Source of the DNA: Limimaricola pyoseonensis
GTDB lineage: Bacteria > Pseudomonadota > Alphaproteobacteria > Rhodobacterales > Rhodobacteraceae
NCBI RefSeq assembly: GCF_900102015.1
Contig: NZ_FNAT01000002.1
Location: 698,881 to 762,880 of the forward strand
Direction: 5' to 3'
DNA: 64,000 nucleotides
The notes beneath the pieces are model-generated. The model was given only the letters and a program-made list of their open reading frames with translations, had not been told where the DNA came from and did not search any database. A program made the translations under genes and the position numbers. Shown one piece after another: positions 56,199 through 64,000 of the stretch (positions are counted from its first letter, which is position 1; each line of letters starts with the position of its first letter).

Positions 56199-58022
56199 TC
56201 ATGCGAAGGCCCCGTGCAGGAACCAGCGCGGCTCGGCCCCGCGGCCGTCATGCAAAAGCCCCTCGCGATAGAGCCAGAAGCGCCGCCCGGTGTGATCCTC
56301 GATCCGGTAGTAGTCGCGCAGCCGCGTGCCGGGCCGGTCGCGCCACCATTCCGGTGCGATGCGCTCGGGCCCGGCGAAGCGGGCGACGCGCAGCCGCTGG
56401 CGGCGCCAGACGAACTGCGCCGGCGGGCCCTCGGGCACGGCATAGAGCACGCGGATCTCCTCGGGCGGCTCGAAGAGGCGCAGCGGCCGGTCGGGCCGCG
56501 CCGGGTACGGGCGGGACGGGACATGCAGAGCGGGGCGCCAGAGGGTCTGGCGCTCGGGGATGTGGCTCGGCGCGGGCCAGGGCCGGGTCAGGGCGTGGGC
56601 GCCGAAGCGCGCGGCGAGCCGGTCGATCAGCCGGGCGAGGTCGCCCTCGGCCTCGGCCGCGCCGTCGAGCCGGCGCTGGCGGGTGGGCAGCGCCTCGGCC
56701 ACTAGCGCGGCGAGGGTGACGAGGTCGAAGCCGAAGCCGGGGTCGAGCCGGTCGAGCCGCCCGCCGAACAGCCGCACGAGGTGGGCGGGGTCGCGCGAGG
56801 GCTGCGAGGTCGCGGCCTGTGCCTGCGCCACCTCGCCATCGGTGCGGTAGAGCGTGAGCACCACGCGCCGCGCGCCGAAGCCCGCCGCCGAGAGGCCGGC
56901 GCAAAGCTCCTCGGCCAACGCCGGGATATGCGGCACCGGGTCGATCACCGGCTCGGGCAGCCGGGCCTGCACCGCGAAGCGCGGCGGGTCGTCGGGGCTG
57001 TCGACCGGCTCGGGCGTGCGGCCCGAAAGCTGGTCGAGCCGCAGGAGCGGGTCGGTCTCGGGTGGCCCGGCGCGGAAGCGGCGCGCCAGCGACAGCCGGG
57101 GCACCTCGGCCAGCGCGCCGATGGTCGAAAGGCCGAGCCGGTCGAGCGCCAGCACCGTGTCGGGTTCGAGCCGCAGCGCCGCGACGGGCAGGGGGCCGCA
57201 GGCCGCGAGCGGGTCGTCGCAGGCGGGATGGGCGGGGGCGAACCGCGCCAGCGCCCAAGCCGCGCCGCGGGTGGGCGCGATGGCGGCCCGGCCGGTGAGG
57301 CCGAGCGTGGCGAGGCGGGTCTCGATCTCATCGCGCATCGCGGCCTCGCCGCCCCAGAGGTGGTCCGAGCCGGTGATGTCCATGATCAGCCCGTCCGTGC
57401 CGTCCGTCGCGGTCCAGGGGCACCAGCGCCGGGCCCAGAGCATCAGCCGCCGCCGCGCCGCCGCGTCGCCGCGCGGATCGGCGAAGCGGGTGCGCAGTTC
57501 GGGGCAGAGCGCGCGCATGTCGACCACCCGCGCGCCGGGGGCGAGGCCCTGCATGGCGGCGGCGGCGTTCACCGCGTGGATCACCGGCCCGTGCGGGCCT
57601 TCCAGCGCCAGCGCCAGCGGCGCGTCCTCGGGCCAGGGCTCGCCCGCCCGCGCGGCGGCGGTCTGCCAGCGCTCGATGGCGAAGCGCGGCAGGTGCAGCG
57701 ACAGGATGCGGCGGCGCGGCCGTTCGGTGGCGCCGTCACGCCCCTCCGCTCCGGCAAGGTCGGCCATGCGTCCCTGCCGCGCAGGGTCGCGCGGCGCATC
57801 CGGCCCGGCGCGCCAGCGCGGGATCCCGACGGGAGTGAAGGTCTCCTCCGCCTCGACCGCCGGACGGGCGGGCGCCGCCTGCGCCTCCGGCGCGGCTGCG
57901 GTCGCCGCGCGCAGCGCCTCGGCCGCGCGGGCGAGGCGGCGCGGATCGGCGGCGCGGGGCCGGGGTCCGGTCTTTCGGGGCGTGGGAAAGGCGAGGACGG
58001 GCAGCTTGTCCCCGCCCTTCAT
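56199..58022 (-). CDS. imuB: Mutasome protein ImuB (inactive Y-family polymerase homologue)
   Basis: 607 residues from ATG 58022. The Y-family-like core begins near residue 104 (RRRILSLHLPRFAIERWQ); before it lies an Ala/Arg/Pro-rich stretch which may be a true extension or an over-long start (an in-frame ATG is at 57770). The core has MDITGSDHLWGGEAAMRDEIETRL and TLGLTGRAAIAPT, with a helix-hairpin-helix region (LGLSTIGALAEVPRLSLARRF). ImuB lacks polymerase activity and recruits DnaE2 to the beta clamp. imuA is upstream. Confidence 0.93.
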   Translation of the reverse strand: MKGGDKLPVLAFPTPRKTGPRPRAADPRRLARAAEALRAATAAAPEAQAAPARPAVEAEETFTPVGIPRWRAGPDAPRDPARQGRMADLAGAEGRDGATERPRRRILSLHLPRFAIERWQTAAARAGEPWPEDAPLALALEGPHGPVIHAVNAAAAMQGLAPGARVVDMRALCPELRTRFADPRGDAAARRRLMLWARRWCPWTATDGTDGLIMDITGSDHLWGGEAAMRDEIETRLATLGLTGRAAIAPTRGAAWALARFAPAHPACDDPLAACGPLPVAALRLEPDTVLALDRLGLSTIGALAEVPRLSLARRFRAGPPETDPLLRLDQLSGRTPEPVDSPDDPPRFAVQARLPEPVIDPVPHIPALAEELCAGLSAAGFGARRVVLTLYRTDGEVAQAQAATSQPSRDPAHLVRLFGGRLDRLDPGFGFDLVTLAALVAEALPTRQRRLDGAAEAEGDLARLIDRLAARFGAHALTRPWPAPSHIPERQTLWRPALHVPSRPYPARPDRPLRLFEPPEEIRVLYAVPEGPPAQFVWRRQRLRVARFAGPERIAPEWWRDRPGTRLRDYYRIEDHTGRRFWLYREGLLHDGRGAEPRWFLHGAFA

Positions 58023-58283
58023 CGTCGTCGTCCGCTCTGTTCGGGGGCGCGATGCCCGGTGAGGCCACGCACCATGACGCCCCGGCCCGATGCCCGCGGC
58101 TCCCCCCAGGAGACCACGGGACCGGGCGCGCGCAGCGGCGGGGCGGCGGAAAGCGAAACATGTGGAACGTGAAGGGACGGCAAGGCGCCGGCGCCCGGCG
58201 CGCCGGACGGAAGGAAAACGCCCACCTCTTTCCCTTCACCTTGCCCCGGATGCGCCCGGCCCGGCATCGGCCGTCCGCGCGGC
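58023..58283 (-). other. Spacer between imuA and imuB
   Basis: About 260 nt with no credible gene in any frame. It contains no GTTC-N7-GTTC box. It is unusually long for a mutasome operon, which often has overlapping genes. Confidence 0.5.
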
Positions 58284-58958
58284 TCAGGCCGTGACGCGCA
58301 GCGCCTCGGCCTCGTCCATGCCGACGGCGTGGCCCAGGGCCAGCTCTCCGCTCTCGGGGTCATGCCCGGCCACCCAGCGCCCGGGCGCGCGCCAACGGGC
58401 GCGGAACAGCTCGGCGCTCCAGAGCGGTGCGCCCGGCGCCCGCGCGTCGTCCGGCTCGGCACGCGCGGGCAGCGAGGACAGCCGCCAGCGTTCGCGCGCG
58501 GCGCTGAGTTCGGGCGGCGCGGCGCGGCGGATCAGCCAGGCCGGGACGCCATGCGCCTCCGAGCGCAGCGCCAGCCGCTTGGTCGCGGTGAAGTCGAGCG
58601 CCGGGGCGCTGCCCCAGACCTCGCCGATCACCGCGCCGAGCCCGGCGCAGCCCAGACCCTGCTCCATCGCCCAGAGCACGTCGATCGGCCGCGAGACCTG
58701 CAGATGCAGCAGCTCGCAGCGCCCCAGCCCCGGCGGGAAGGGCCGGCCGCTTTCGCGCGCCGAGAGCCGGTCCTGCACCCAGAGCACCGGCCCGTCGCCC
58801 GGATCGAGATGCGCCAGAGCGAAGGCCGGGGCGGCGGCGTCCATCGCCGTCTCGGGAAAGATCTCGGACAGCGTCGGCTGGCGCAGCTCCGGCCTGCGGC
58901 GCGGCAGGGCGGAGGCCGGTTCCGGGGCAGGGCTTGAGGCCATCGGGGACCACGTCAC
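58284..58958 (-). CDS. imuA: Mutasome protein ImuA
   Basis: 224 residues from a GTG with AGAGAG 5 nt upstream. The sequence (TLSEIFPETAMDAAAPAFALAHL, ...PGLGRCELLHLQVSRPIDVLWAMEQGLGCAGLGAVIGEVWG, ...LDFTATKRLALRSEAHGVPAWLIRRA) is of the ImuA type, distantly related to RecA/SulA. It is needed with ImuB and DnaE2 for damage-induced mutagenesis. The LexA box at 58981-58995 lies 23-37 nt before its start. Confidence 0.9.
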   Translation of the reverse strand: MTWSPMASSPAPEPASALPRRRPELRQPTLSEIFPETAMDAAAPAFALAHLDPGDGPVLWVQDRLSARESGRPFPPGLGRCELLHLQVSRPIDVLWAMEQGLGCAGLGAVIGEVWGSAPALDFTATKRLALRSEAHGVPAWLIRRAAPPELSAARERWRLSSLPARAEPDDARAPGAPLWSAELFRARWRAPGRWVAGHDPESGELALGHAVGMDEAEALRVTA

Positions 58959-58980
58959 GGGTTCTCTCTTGCAAATCAGT

Positions 58981-58995
58981 GTTCTTCTTTTGTTC
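58981..58995 (-). promoter_or_regulatory. LexA (SOS) box of imuA-imuB-dnaE2
   Basis: GTTC at 58981-58984 and GTTC at 58992-58995 with exactly 7 nt between: the alphaproteobacterial LexA consensus GTTC-N7-GTTC (GAAC-N7-GAAC on the minus strand). The position, 23-37 nt before the imuA GTG, fits a repressed promoter. Its other side faces the peroxidase gene, ~95 nt away. Confidence 0.85.
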
Positions 58996-59089
58996 TAGTC
59001 CGCGAACGGCGTTGCGTCAAATGCTGTATGCGGCGTTGCGACGCGTCGGCCGCCACGGCATTCTGACGGCCGGGAAGAGGGAGACGGCA

Positions 59090-60397
59090 ATGCGGAAGGC
59101 AGCGATCGCCATGTTGGGCATGGCTCTCGCCGGAACGGCGCTGGCGCAGGAGCTGCCCGCGCCGCTCGACGACGCGGCCTTCCGGCCGGTGGACCGCGCC
59201 GCGGCCGAGCTGGGCCAGCTGCTGTTCTACGACCCGATCCTCTCGGGCAACCGCGAGGTCGCCTGCGCCACCTGCCACCACCCGGCCTTCGGCACGTCGG
59301 ACGGGTTGTCGCTGCCCTTGGGCGACGGCGGCATCGGGCTGGGGCCCGCGCGCGTCGCCGACCCCGCCAACCCGCCCGAGCAGCGGGTGCCCCGCAATAG
59401 CCAGGCGCTGTGGAACCTCGGCGCGCGCGAATACGTCTCGATGTTCCATGACGGCCGGGTGGAGATCGACCCCGCAGCACCAGGCGGCATGCGCACGCCG
59501 CTCGACGCCGACATGGTCGCGGGCTTCGACACGATGCTCTCGGCGCAGACCATGTTCCCGGTGCTCAGCCCCGACGAGATGGCCGGGCATTACAGCGAGA
59601 ACGAGGTCGCGCAGGCGGTGCGGCTGGGCATGCTGACCGGCCCGGGCGGCGCATGGGACCTGATCGCGCGGCGGGTGGCGGCCGAGCCCGGCTATGCCGA
59701 ACGCTTCGCGGCGGTCTACGGGCTCGCCCCCGACGAGATCGGCTTTCCCGACATCTCCAACGCCGTCGCCGCCTTCATGGAGTTCGAGTTCCGCTCCGAC
59801 ACCAGCCCCTTCGACGCGCGGCTGCGCGACGGCACGCCGCTTGACGCGCAGGCCGAGGCGGGGCTGGCGCTGTTCTACGGCGAGGCGGGCTGCGCGGCCT
59901 GCCATTCCGGCCCGTTCCAGACCGATCACGGCTTCCACGCCATGGCCGCGCCGCAGATCGGGCCGGGCAAGGGCGCGCGCTTTGAGACCCATGCCCGCGA
60001 CGAGGGCCGGTTCCGGGTGACCGGCGACCCGGCGGACCTGCACGCCTTCCGCACGCCGTCGCTGCGCAATGTCGAGCTGACCGCGCCCTACGGCCATGCC
60101 GGGGCGCATGCGACGCTCAAGGGGTTCGTCGCGCATCACGCCGACCCGGCCACGGGCTACGACCGGGCGCAGGCGGTGCTGCCCGATCTGCCGGTCGCCG
60201 ACTGGCGCATCCTCGACGACCCGGCCGAGAGCGCGGCCATCGTCGAGGCCGGCGCGCGCGAGGCCGTGGCGCTGGGCGAAGGCGAGATCGCCGCGCTGGC
60301 GGCCTTCCTGCGCAGCCTGACCGACCCGGTGGCGCGCGAGGGCCGTCTGGGCGTGCCCGAGACGGTGCCGAGCGGCCTGACAGTGCCGATGCCCTGA
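59090..60397 (+). CDS. Di-haem cytochrome c peroxidase (MauG/CcpA family)
   Basis: 435 residues from ATG 59090 with AGAGGGAG upstream. A signal peptide (MRKAAIAMLGMALAGTALA, then QE) sends it to the periplasm. Two c-type haem sites are present: C59-A-T-C-H63 followed by HPAFGTSDGLSLPLG, and CAACH near residue 267 followed by SGPFQTDHGFHAM. TPSLRNVELTAPYGHAGAHATLKGFVAHH is typical of the family. It reduces H2O2 using c-type cytochrome electrons, or, as in MauG, modifies a protein. It is divergent from imuA. Confidence 0.94.
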   Translation: MRKAAIAMLGMALAGTALAQELPAPLDDAAFRPVDRAAAELGQLLFYDPILSGNREVACATCHHPAFGTSDGLSLPLGDGGIGLGPARVADPANPPEQRVPRNSQALWNLGAREYVSMFHDGRVEIDPAAPGGMRTPLDADMVAGFDTMLSAQTMFPVLSPDEMAGHYSENEVAQAVRLGMLTGPGGAWDLIARRVAAEPGYAERFAAVYGLAPDEIGFPDISNAVAAFMEFEFRSDTSPFDARLRDGTPLDAQAEAGLALFYGEAGCAACHSGPFQTDHGFHAMAAPQIGPGKGARFETHARDEGRFRVTGDPADLHAFRTPSLRNVELTAPYGHAGAHATLKGFVAHHADPATGYDRAQAVLPDLPVADWRILDDPAESAAIVEAGAREAVALGEGEIAALAAFLRSLTDPVAREGRLGVPETVPSGLTVPMP

Positions 60398-60443
60398 GCG
60401 ATCCTTGCGTGACAAGCCCGCGGCTTCGGCGCAGGGTGCCGCC

Positions 60444-60899
60444 ATGTCGAAGGTCGAGATACCCCCCGCCTGGCTGGCGCTGTGCCTGGCCGCCGCCTGG
60501 ATCGTCGCCTGGCTGGAGCCGACCGGGCTCGGCTTCGGCACGCTCGCCGGTCTTGCCTGGTGGGTGGGCCTCGCGCTGATCGTGGCGGGGGTCGGGCTGA
60601 TGCTCTGGGCGGTGCGGCGGATGCTGCCGCGCGGCACGCCGGTCATGCCGCGCCGGACCCCCGAGGCGCTGGTCACGGACGGGCCGTTCCGCTTCTCGCG
60701 CAACCCGATCTATCTCGGCGACGCGCTGGTGCTGGCCGGGGCCGCGCTGATGCTCGACGCGCCGCTGGCGCTGCCGCTGGTGCCGCTCTTCGCATGGATC
60801 CTGACCCGGCGCTTCATCCGTGGCGAGGAGGCGGCGCTGCGCGCGCGGTTCCCGCAGGCCTTCGCCGAATGGTCGGCCCGCACCCGCCGCTGGCTTTGA
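60444..60899 (+). CDS. Isoprenylcysteine carboxyl methyltransferase (ICMT/PEMT-like) family membrane protein
   Basis: 151 residues from ATG 60444; another ATG 39 nt upstream is in frame. Four hydrophobic segments (WLALCLAAAWIVAWL, LAWWVGLALIVAGVGLMLW, LGDALVLAGAALML, ALPLVPLFAWIL) are followed by RFIRGEEAALRARFPQAFAEWSARTRRWL. The motif ALVTDGPFRFSRNPIYLG is the SAM-binding/NPxY segment of the family. The substrate is not known. It lies 46 nt after the peroxidase gene and may be co-transcribed. Confidence 0.85.
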   Translation: MSKVEIPPAWLALCLAAAWIVAWLEPTGLGFGTLAGLAWWVGLALIVAGVGLMLWAVRRMLPRGTPVMPRRTPEALVTDGPFRFSRNPIYLGDALVLAGAALMLDAPLALPLVPLFAWILTRRFIRGEEAALRARFPQAFAEWSARTRRWL

Positions 60900-61016
60900 G
60901 ACCTGCACGCCACGCATGGGACGCATGGTCAATTTCGTCCGGTGATGACCTTGTGCAACATTCTGGCCCCCGATACTCCTTTCGCGACTGCAGAATGATC
61001 CAGAGGGAGATGACGC

Positions 61017-62588
61017 GTGAGGATCGGGGCACCGAAGGAACTCCATGAGGGCGAGTCGCGCGTGGCGATGACGCCGGCCTCGGCACGGGACTTGCAGAAG
61101 CTGGGGCATGACTGCCTGGTCGAGGCGGGGGCGGGCCTGGCGGCGGGGTTCACCGACGCGGCCTACGAGGCGGCCGGTGTCACCGTCGTGGCGGATGCCG
61201 CGACGCTCTGGGCCGAGGCGGAGATCGTCACCAAGGTGCGGCCGCCGCTGGAGGACGAGCTGGGCCGCCTGCGCGAGGGCCAGACGCTCATTTCCTTCTT
61301 CTACCCGGGCCAGAACGCCGAAGCGCTGGGCCGCGCCAGGGACGCCGGCGCCACGGTGATCGCGATGGACATGGTGCCGCGCATCTCCCGGGCGCAGAAG
61401 ATGGACGCGCTGTCGTCGATGGCCAACATCGCCGGCTACCGCGCGGTGATCGAGGCGGGCAACAATTTCGGCCGCTTCTTCACCGGGCAGGTGACGGCCG
61501 CGGGCAAGGTGCCGCCCGCCCGCGTGCTGGTGATCGGCGCGGGCGTGGCGGGCCTCGCCGCGATCGGTACCGCGACCTCGCTCGGCGCGCAGGTGCAGGC
61601 CTTCGACGTGCGCCCCGAGGTGGCCGAGCAGATCGAGAGCATGGGCGCCGAGTTCGTCTTCCTCGACTTCGAGGACACGCAGGACAGCTCGGCGACGGGC
61701 GGCTACGCCGCGCCGTCTTCGCCTGAGTTCCGCGAAAAGCAGCTCGCCAAGTTCCGCGAGCTCGCGCCCGAGACCGACATCGTCATCACCACCGCGCTGA
61801 TCCCGGGCCGCGACGCGCCGGTGCTGTGGACGAAGGACATGGTCGAGGCGATGAAGCCCGGCTCGGTGATCGTCGATCTCGCCGCCGAGCGCGGCGGCAA
61901 TTGCGAGCTGACCGTGCCGGACGACAAGTTCGTCACCGAGGGCGGCGTCACCATCGTCGGCTACACCGACTTCCCCTCGCGCATGGCGGCGCAGTCCTCG
62001 ACGCTCTACGCCACCAACATCCGCCACATGCTGGCTGATCTCACGCCGGGCAAGGACGGCGTCGTCGACCACGACATGGACGACGACGTGATCCGCGGCG
62101 CCACTGCCACCCATGCGGGCGAGATCACCTACCCGCCGCCCAAGCCCAGGACCGCGGCCATCGCCGCGGCGCCGAAGAAGGAGAAGCCGCGCGAGCTGAC
62201 GGCCGAGGAAAAGCGCGGCCAGGAGGTCGCGGCCTTCCGCGCCCAGACCCGCAGCCAGGTGACGCTCTTGGCCGCCGGCGGCGCGGTGATGCTGCTTTTG
62301 GGCGCGGTGGCGCCGGCGAGCTTCATGAGCCACTTCATCGTCTTCGCGCTGGCCTGCTTCGTCGGCTTCCAGGTGATCTGGAACGTCAGCCACTCGCTGC
62401 ACACGCCCTTGATGGCGGTCACCAACGCGATCTCGGGCATCGTCATCCTCGGCGCGCTCCTGCAGATCGGCTCGGGCAGTTTCCTCGTGGTGCTGCTTTC
62501 GTTCATCGCGGTGCTGATCGCCTCGATCAACATCGTCGGCGGCTTCCTGGTCACGCGCCGGATGCTCGCCATGTTCCGCAAGTCGTAA
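61017..62588 (+). CDS. pntA: NAD(P) transhydrogenase subunit alpha, PntA
   Basis: 523 residues from a GTG with GAGGGAG upstream. The soluble domain dI binds NAD: N-terminal [40 protein letters not shown], then [39 protein letters not shown]. The C-terminal ~130 residues hold four membrane helices ([19 protein letters not shown]..., [16 protein letters not shown]). PntAB uses the proton gradient to drive NADPH formation from NADH. pntB follows 12 nt later. Confidence 0.98.
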   Translation: MRIGAPKELHEGESRVAMTPASARDLQKLGHDCLVEAGAGLAAGFTDAAYEAAGVTVVADAATLWAEAEIVTKVRPPLEDELGRLREGQTLISFFYPGQNAEALGRARDAGATVIAMDMVPRISRAQKMDALSSMANIAGYRAVIEAGNNFGRFFTGQVTAAGKVPPARVLVIGAGVAGLAAIGTATSLGAQVQAFDVRPEVAEQIESMGAEFVFLDFEDTQDSSATGGYAAPSSPEFREKQLAKFRELAPETDIVITTALIPGRDAPVLWTKDMVEAMKPGSVIVDLAAERGGNCELTVPDDKFVTEGGVTIVGYTDFPSRMAAQSSTLYATNIRHMLADLTPGKDGVVDHDMDDDVIRGATATHAGEITYPPPKPRTAAIAAAPKKEKPRELTAEEKRGQEVAAFRAQTRSQVTLLAAGGAVMLLLGAVAPASFMSHFIVFALACFVGFQVIWNVSHSLHTPLMAVTNAISGIVILGALLQIGSGSFLVVLLSFIAVLIASINIVGGFLVTRRMLAMFRKS

Positions 62589-62600
62589 GGGGGCCGGATC

Positions 62601-64000
62601 GTGAGCATCGGCATCGTCTCGGCCGCCTATATCGTCGCGGCCATTCTCTTCATCCTGTCGCTGGGCGGCTTGTCGAACCAGGAAAGCGCCAAGCGCGCGG
62701 TCTGGTACGGCATCGCGGGCATGGCGGTGGCGGTCGCCGCCACCGTGTTCGGCCCCGGCGTGCACAACCTCTTCCTGATCCTGATCGCGGTGATCGCCGG
62801 CGGCTTCGCCGGCTGGGTCGTCGCCGGCCGGGTGCAGATGACCGAGATGCCGCAGCTGGTGGCGGCGCTGCACAGCTTCGTCGGTTTGGCCGCGGTGTTC
62901 ATCGGGCTCAACGCCGACATCATGCTCGCCGACATCGAGGCGACGCTGGCCGGGCTCGGGCTCGACCGCGCGGCGCTGGCGCTCCTGGACCCCGACGAGC
63001 TTCAGGCCGCGGGCGGCGGCTTCTTCGGCGAGCTCACCGGCTTCGGCAAGAAGCTGGCGCTGAAGGACGCGGCCGAGATCGCGATCCTGAAGGCCGAGGT
63101 GGCCCTGGGCATCTTCATCGGCGCGGTCACCTTCACCGGCTCCGTGGTGGCCTTCGGCAAACTCGCCGGCCGGGTCGACGGCAAGCCGAAGAAGCTGCCC
63201 GGCGGCCACATGCTCAACGCCGCGGCACTGGCGCTCTGCGTGGCGCTGGGGCTTCTCTACCTCACCGGGGCCGGCATCTGGACCATGGTGCTGGTCACTG
63301 TCATCGCCGGCTTCATCGGCTGGCACCTGATCATGGGCATCGGCGGCGCCGACATGCCGGTGGTCGTCTCGATGCTGAACTCCTACTCGGGCTGGGCCGC
63401 CGCCGCGATCGGCTTCACGCTGGGCAACGACCTGCTGATCGTCACCGGCGCGCTGGTGGGCGCCTCGGGCGCGATCCTGTCCTACATCATGTGCAAGGCG
63501 ATGAACCGCAAGTTCGTCTCGGTCATCCTCGGCGGCTTCGGCGGCAGCACGGGACCCGCGATGGAGGTCGAGGGCGAGCAGGTGGCGATCGACGCCGAGG
63601 GCGTGGCGCAGGCGCTCGACGAGGCCGAGAGCGTGGTGATCGTGCCGGGCTACGGCATGGCCGTGGCGCAGGCGCAGCAGTCGGTCTCCGAGCTGACCCG
63701 CCGGCTCAGGGCGCAGGGCAAGACCGTGCGCTTCGCGATCCACCCGGTGGCGGGGCGGCTGCCCGGCCACATGAACGTGCTGCTCGCGGAGGCGCGGGTG
63801 CCCTACGACATCGTGCTCGAGATGGACGAGATCAACGACGACTTCCCCACCACCGACGTCGCCATCGTCATCGGCTCGAACGACATCGTGAACCCCGCCG
63901 CGCAGGACGACCCGAACTCGCCCATCGCCGGCATGCCGGTGCTCGAGGTCTGGAAGGCCAAGCAGGTCTTCGTCTCCAAGCGCGGCCAGGGCACCGGCTA
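62601..64000 (+). CDS. pntB: NAD(P) transhydrogenase subunit beta, PntB (3' partial)
   Basis: 466 residues are visible from a GTG with AAGGGGG upstream; about 20-40 C-terminal residues lie beyond the window. About eight membrane helices ([25 protein letters not shown]...) lead to the NADP-binding domain dIII with [58 protein letters not shown] and [39 protein letters not shown]. Compared with E. coli PntB there is an extra ~40-residue segment near residues 105-145. It completes the proton-translocating transhydrogenase with PntA. Confidence 0.97.
   Translation, partial: MSIGIVSAAYIVAAILFILSLGGLSNQESAKRAVWYGIAGMAVAVAATVFGPGVHNLFLILIAVIAGGFAGWVVAGRVQMTEMPQLVAALHSFVGLAAVFIGLNADIMLADIEATLAGLGLDRAALALLDPDELQAAGGGFFGELTGFGKKLALKDAAEIAILKAEVALGIFIGAVTFTGSVVAFGKLAGRVDGKPKKLPGGHMLNAAALALCVALGLLYLTGAGIWTMVLVTVIAGFIGWHLIMGIGGADMPVVVSMLNSYSGWAAAAIGFTLGNDLLIVTGALVGASGAILSYIMCKAMNRKFVSVILGGFGGSTGPAMEVEGEQVAIDAEGVAQALDEAESVVIVPGYGMAVAQAQQSVSELTRRLRAQGKTVRFAIHPVAGRLPGHMNVLLAEARVPYDIVLEMDEINDDFPTTDVAIVIGSNDIVNPAAQDDPNSPIAGMPVLEVWKAKQVFVSKRGQGTG

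Noticed and set aside
54815..56719. Long plus-strand frame antisense to dnaE2 and imuB
   Set aside because: No recognisable domain; the opposite strand carries clear DnaE2 and ImuB motifs.

Overview
The window is high-GC, gene-dense chromosomal DNA from an alphaproteobacterium, almost certainly of the Rhodobacterales (Rhodobacter/Roseobacter/Paracoccus group). This rests on a DUF2484 gene inside the dcw cluster, a separate CobS/CobT pair, a DUF1127 gene leading into hairpins with CCUCCUCCC loops, a GTTC-N7-GTTC LexA box before imuA-imuB-dnaE2, and many MurC/GatB/DnaE2-type proteins with the expected features. I see no insertion sequence, prophage, CRISPR array, tRNA or rRNA.

Layout. 1-2.2 kb: end of an SLC13-type permease, yebC, and a LysE-family exporter on the minus strand. 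2.25-3.2 kb: on the minus strand, a DUF1127 gene followed by 17 consecutive hairpins with anti-Shine-Dalgarno loops. This looks like the CcsR/cuckoo sRNA arrangement of Rhodobacter sphaeroides, greatly expanded; it is the most striking feature here. 3.5-4.6 kb: mrp. 4.6-5.3 kb: a noncoding leader with CATGGGA boxes (likely MraZ operators), a DnaA-box cluster and an intrinsic terminator 30 nt before mraZ, which suggests an UpsM-type leader RNA.

5.3-27.4 kb: the dcw cluster, mraZ-rsmH-ftsL-ftsI-murE-murF-mraY-murD-[secreted protein]-[flavoprotein, opposite strand]-ftsW-murG-murC-DUF2484-murB-ddl-ftsQ-ftsA-ftsZ-lpxC, then bamD and recN. Many junctions overlap by a few bases (ATGA, GTGA, TGATG). 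It covers peptidoglycan precursor synthesis, septal synthesis, the Z ring, lipid A commitment and outer-membrane assembly.

30.4-42.7 kb: a PAS-like/LuxR/degenerate-hydrolase regulator, a divergent ClC channel, then a minus-strand run (gatB, DUF4177, J-domain protein, cobS, racemase-like protein, cobT, M24 peptidase, DUF427). 42.9-52.7 kb: two tandem transglycosylase paralogues, an acyltransferase, a DJ-1/PfpI protein, pepN, a small membrane protein, glcB with a GlcG-like gene, and a class I amidotransferase. 52.8-59.0 kb: the SOS mutasome imuA-imuB-dnaE2 with a LexA box. 59.1-64.0 kb: a di-heme peroxidase, a small methyltransferase-family membrane protein, and pntA-pntB (pntB runs off the end).

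Coordinates and starts were read by eye; domain calls come from motifs, not database searches.
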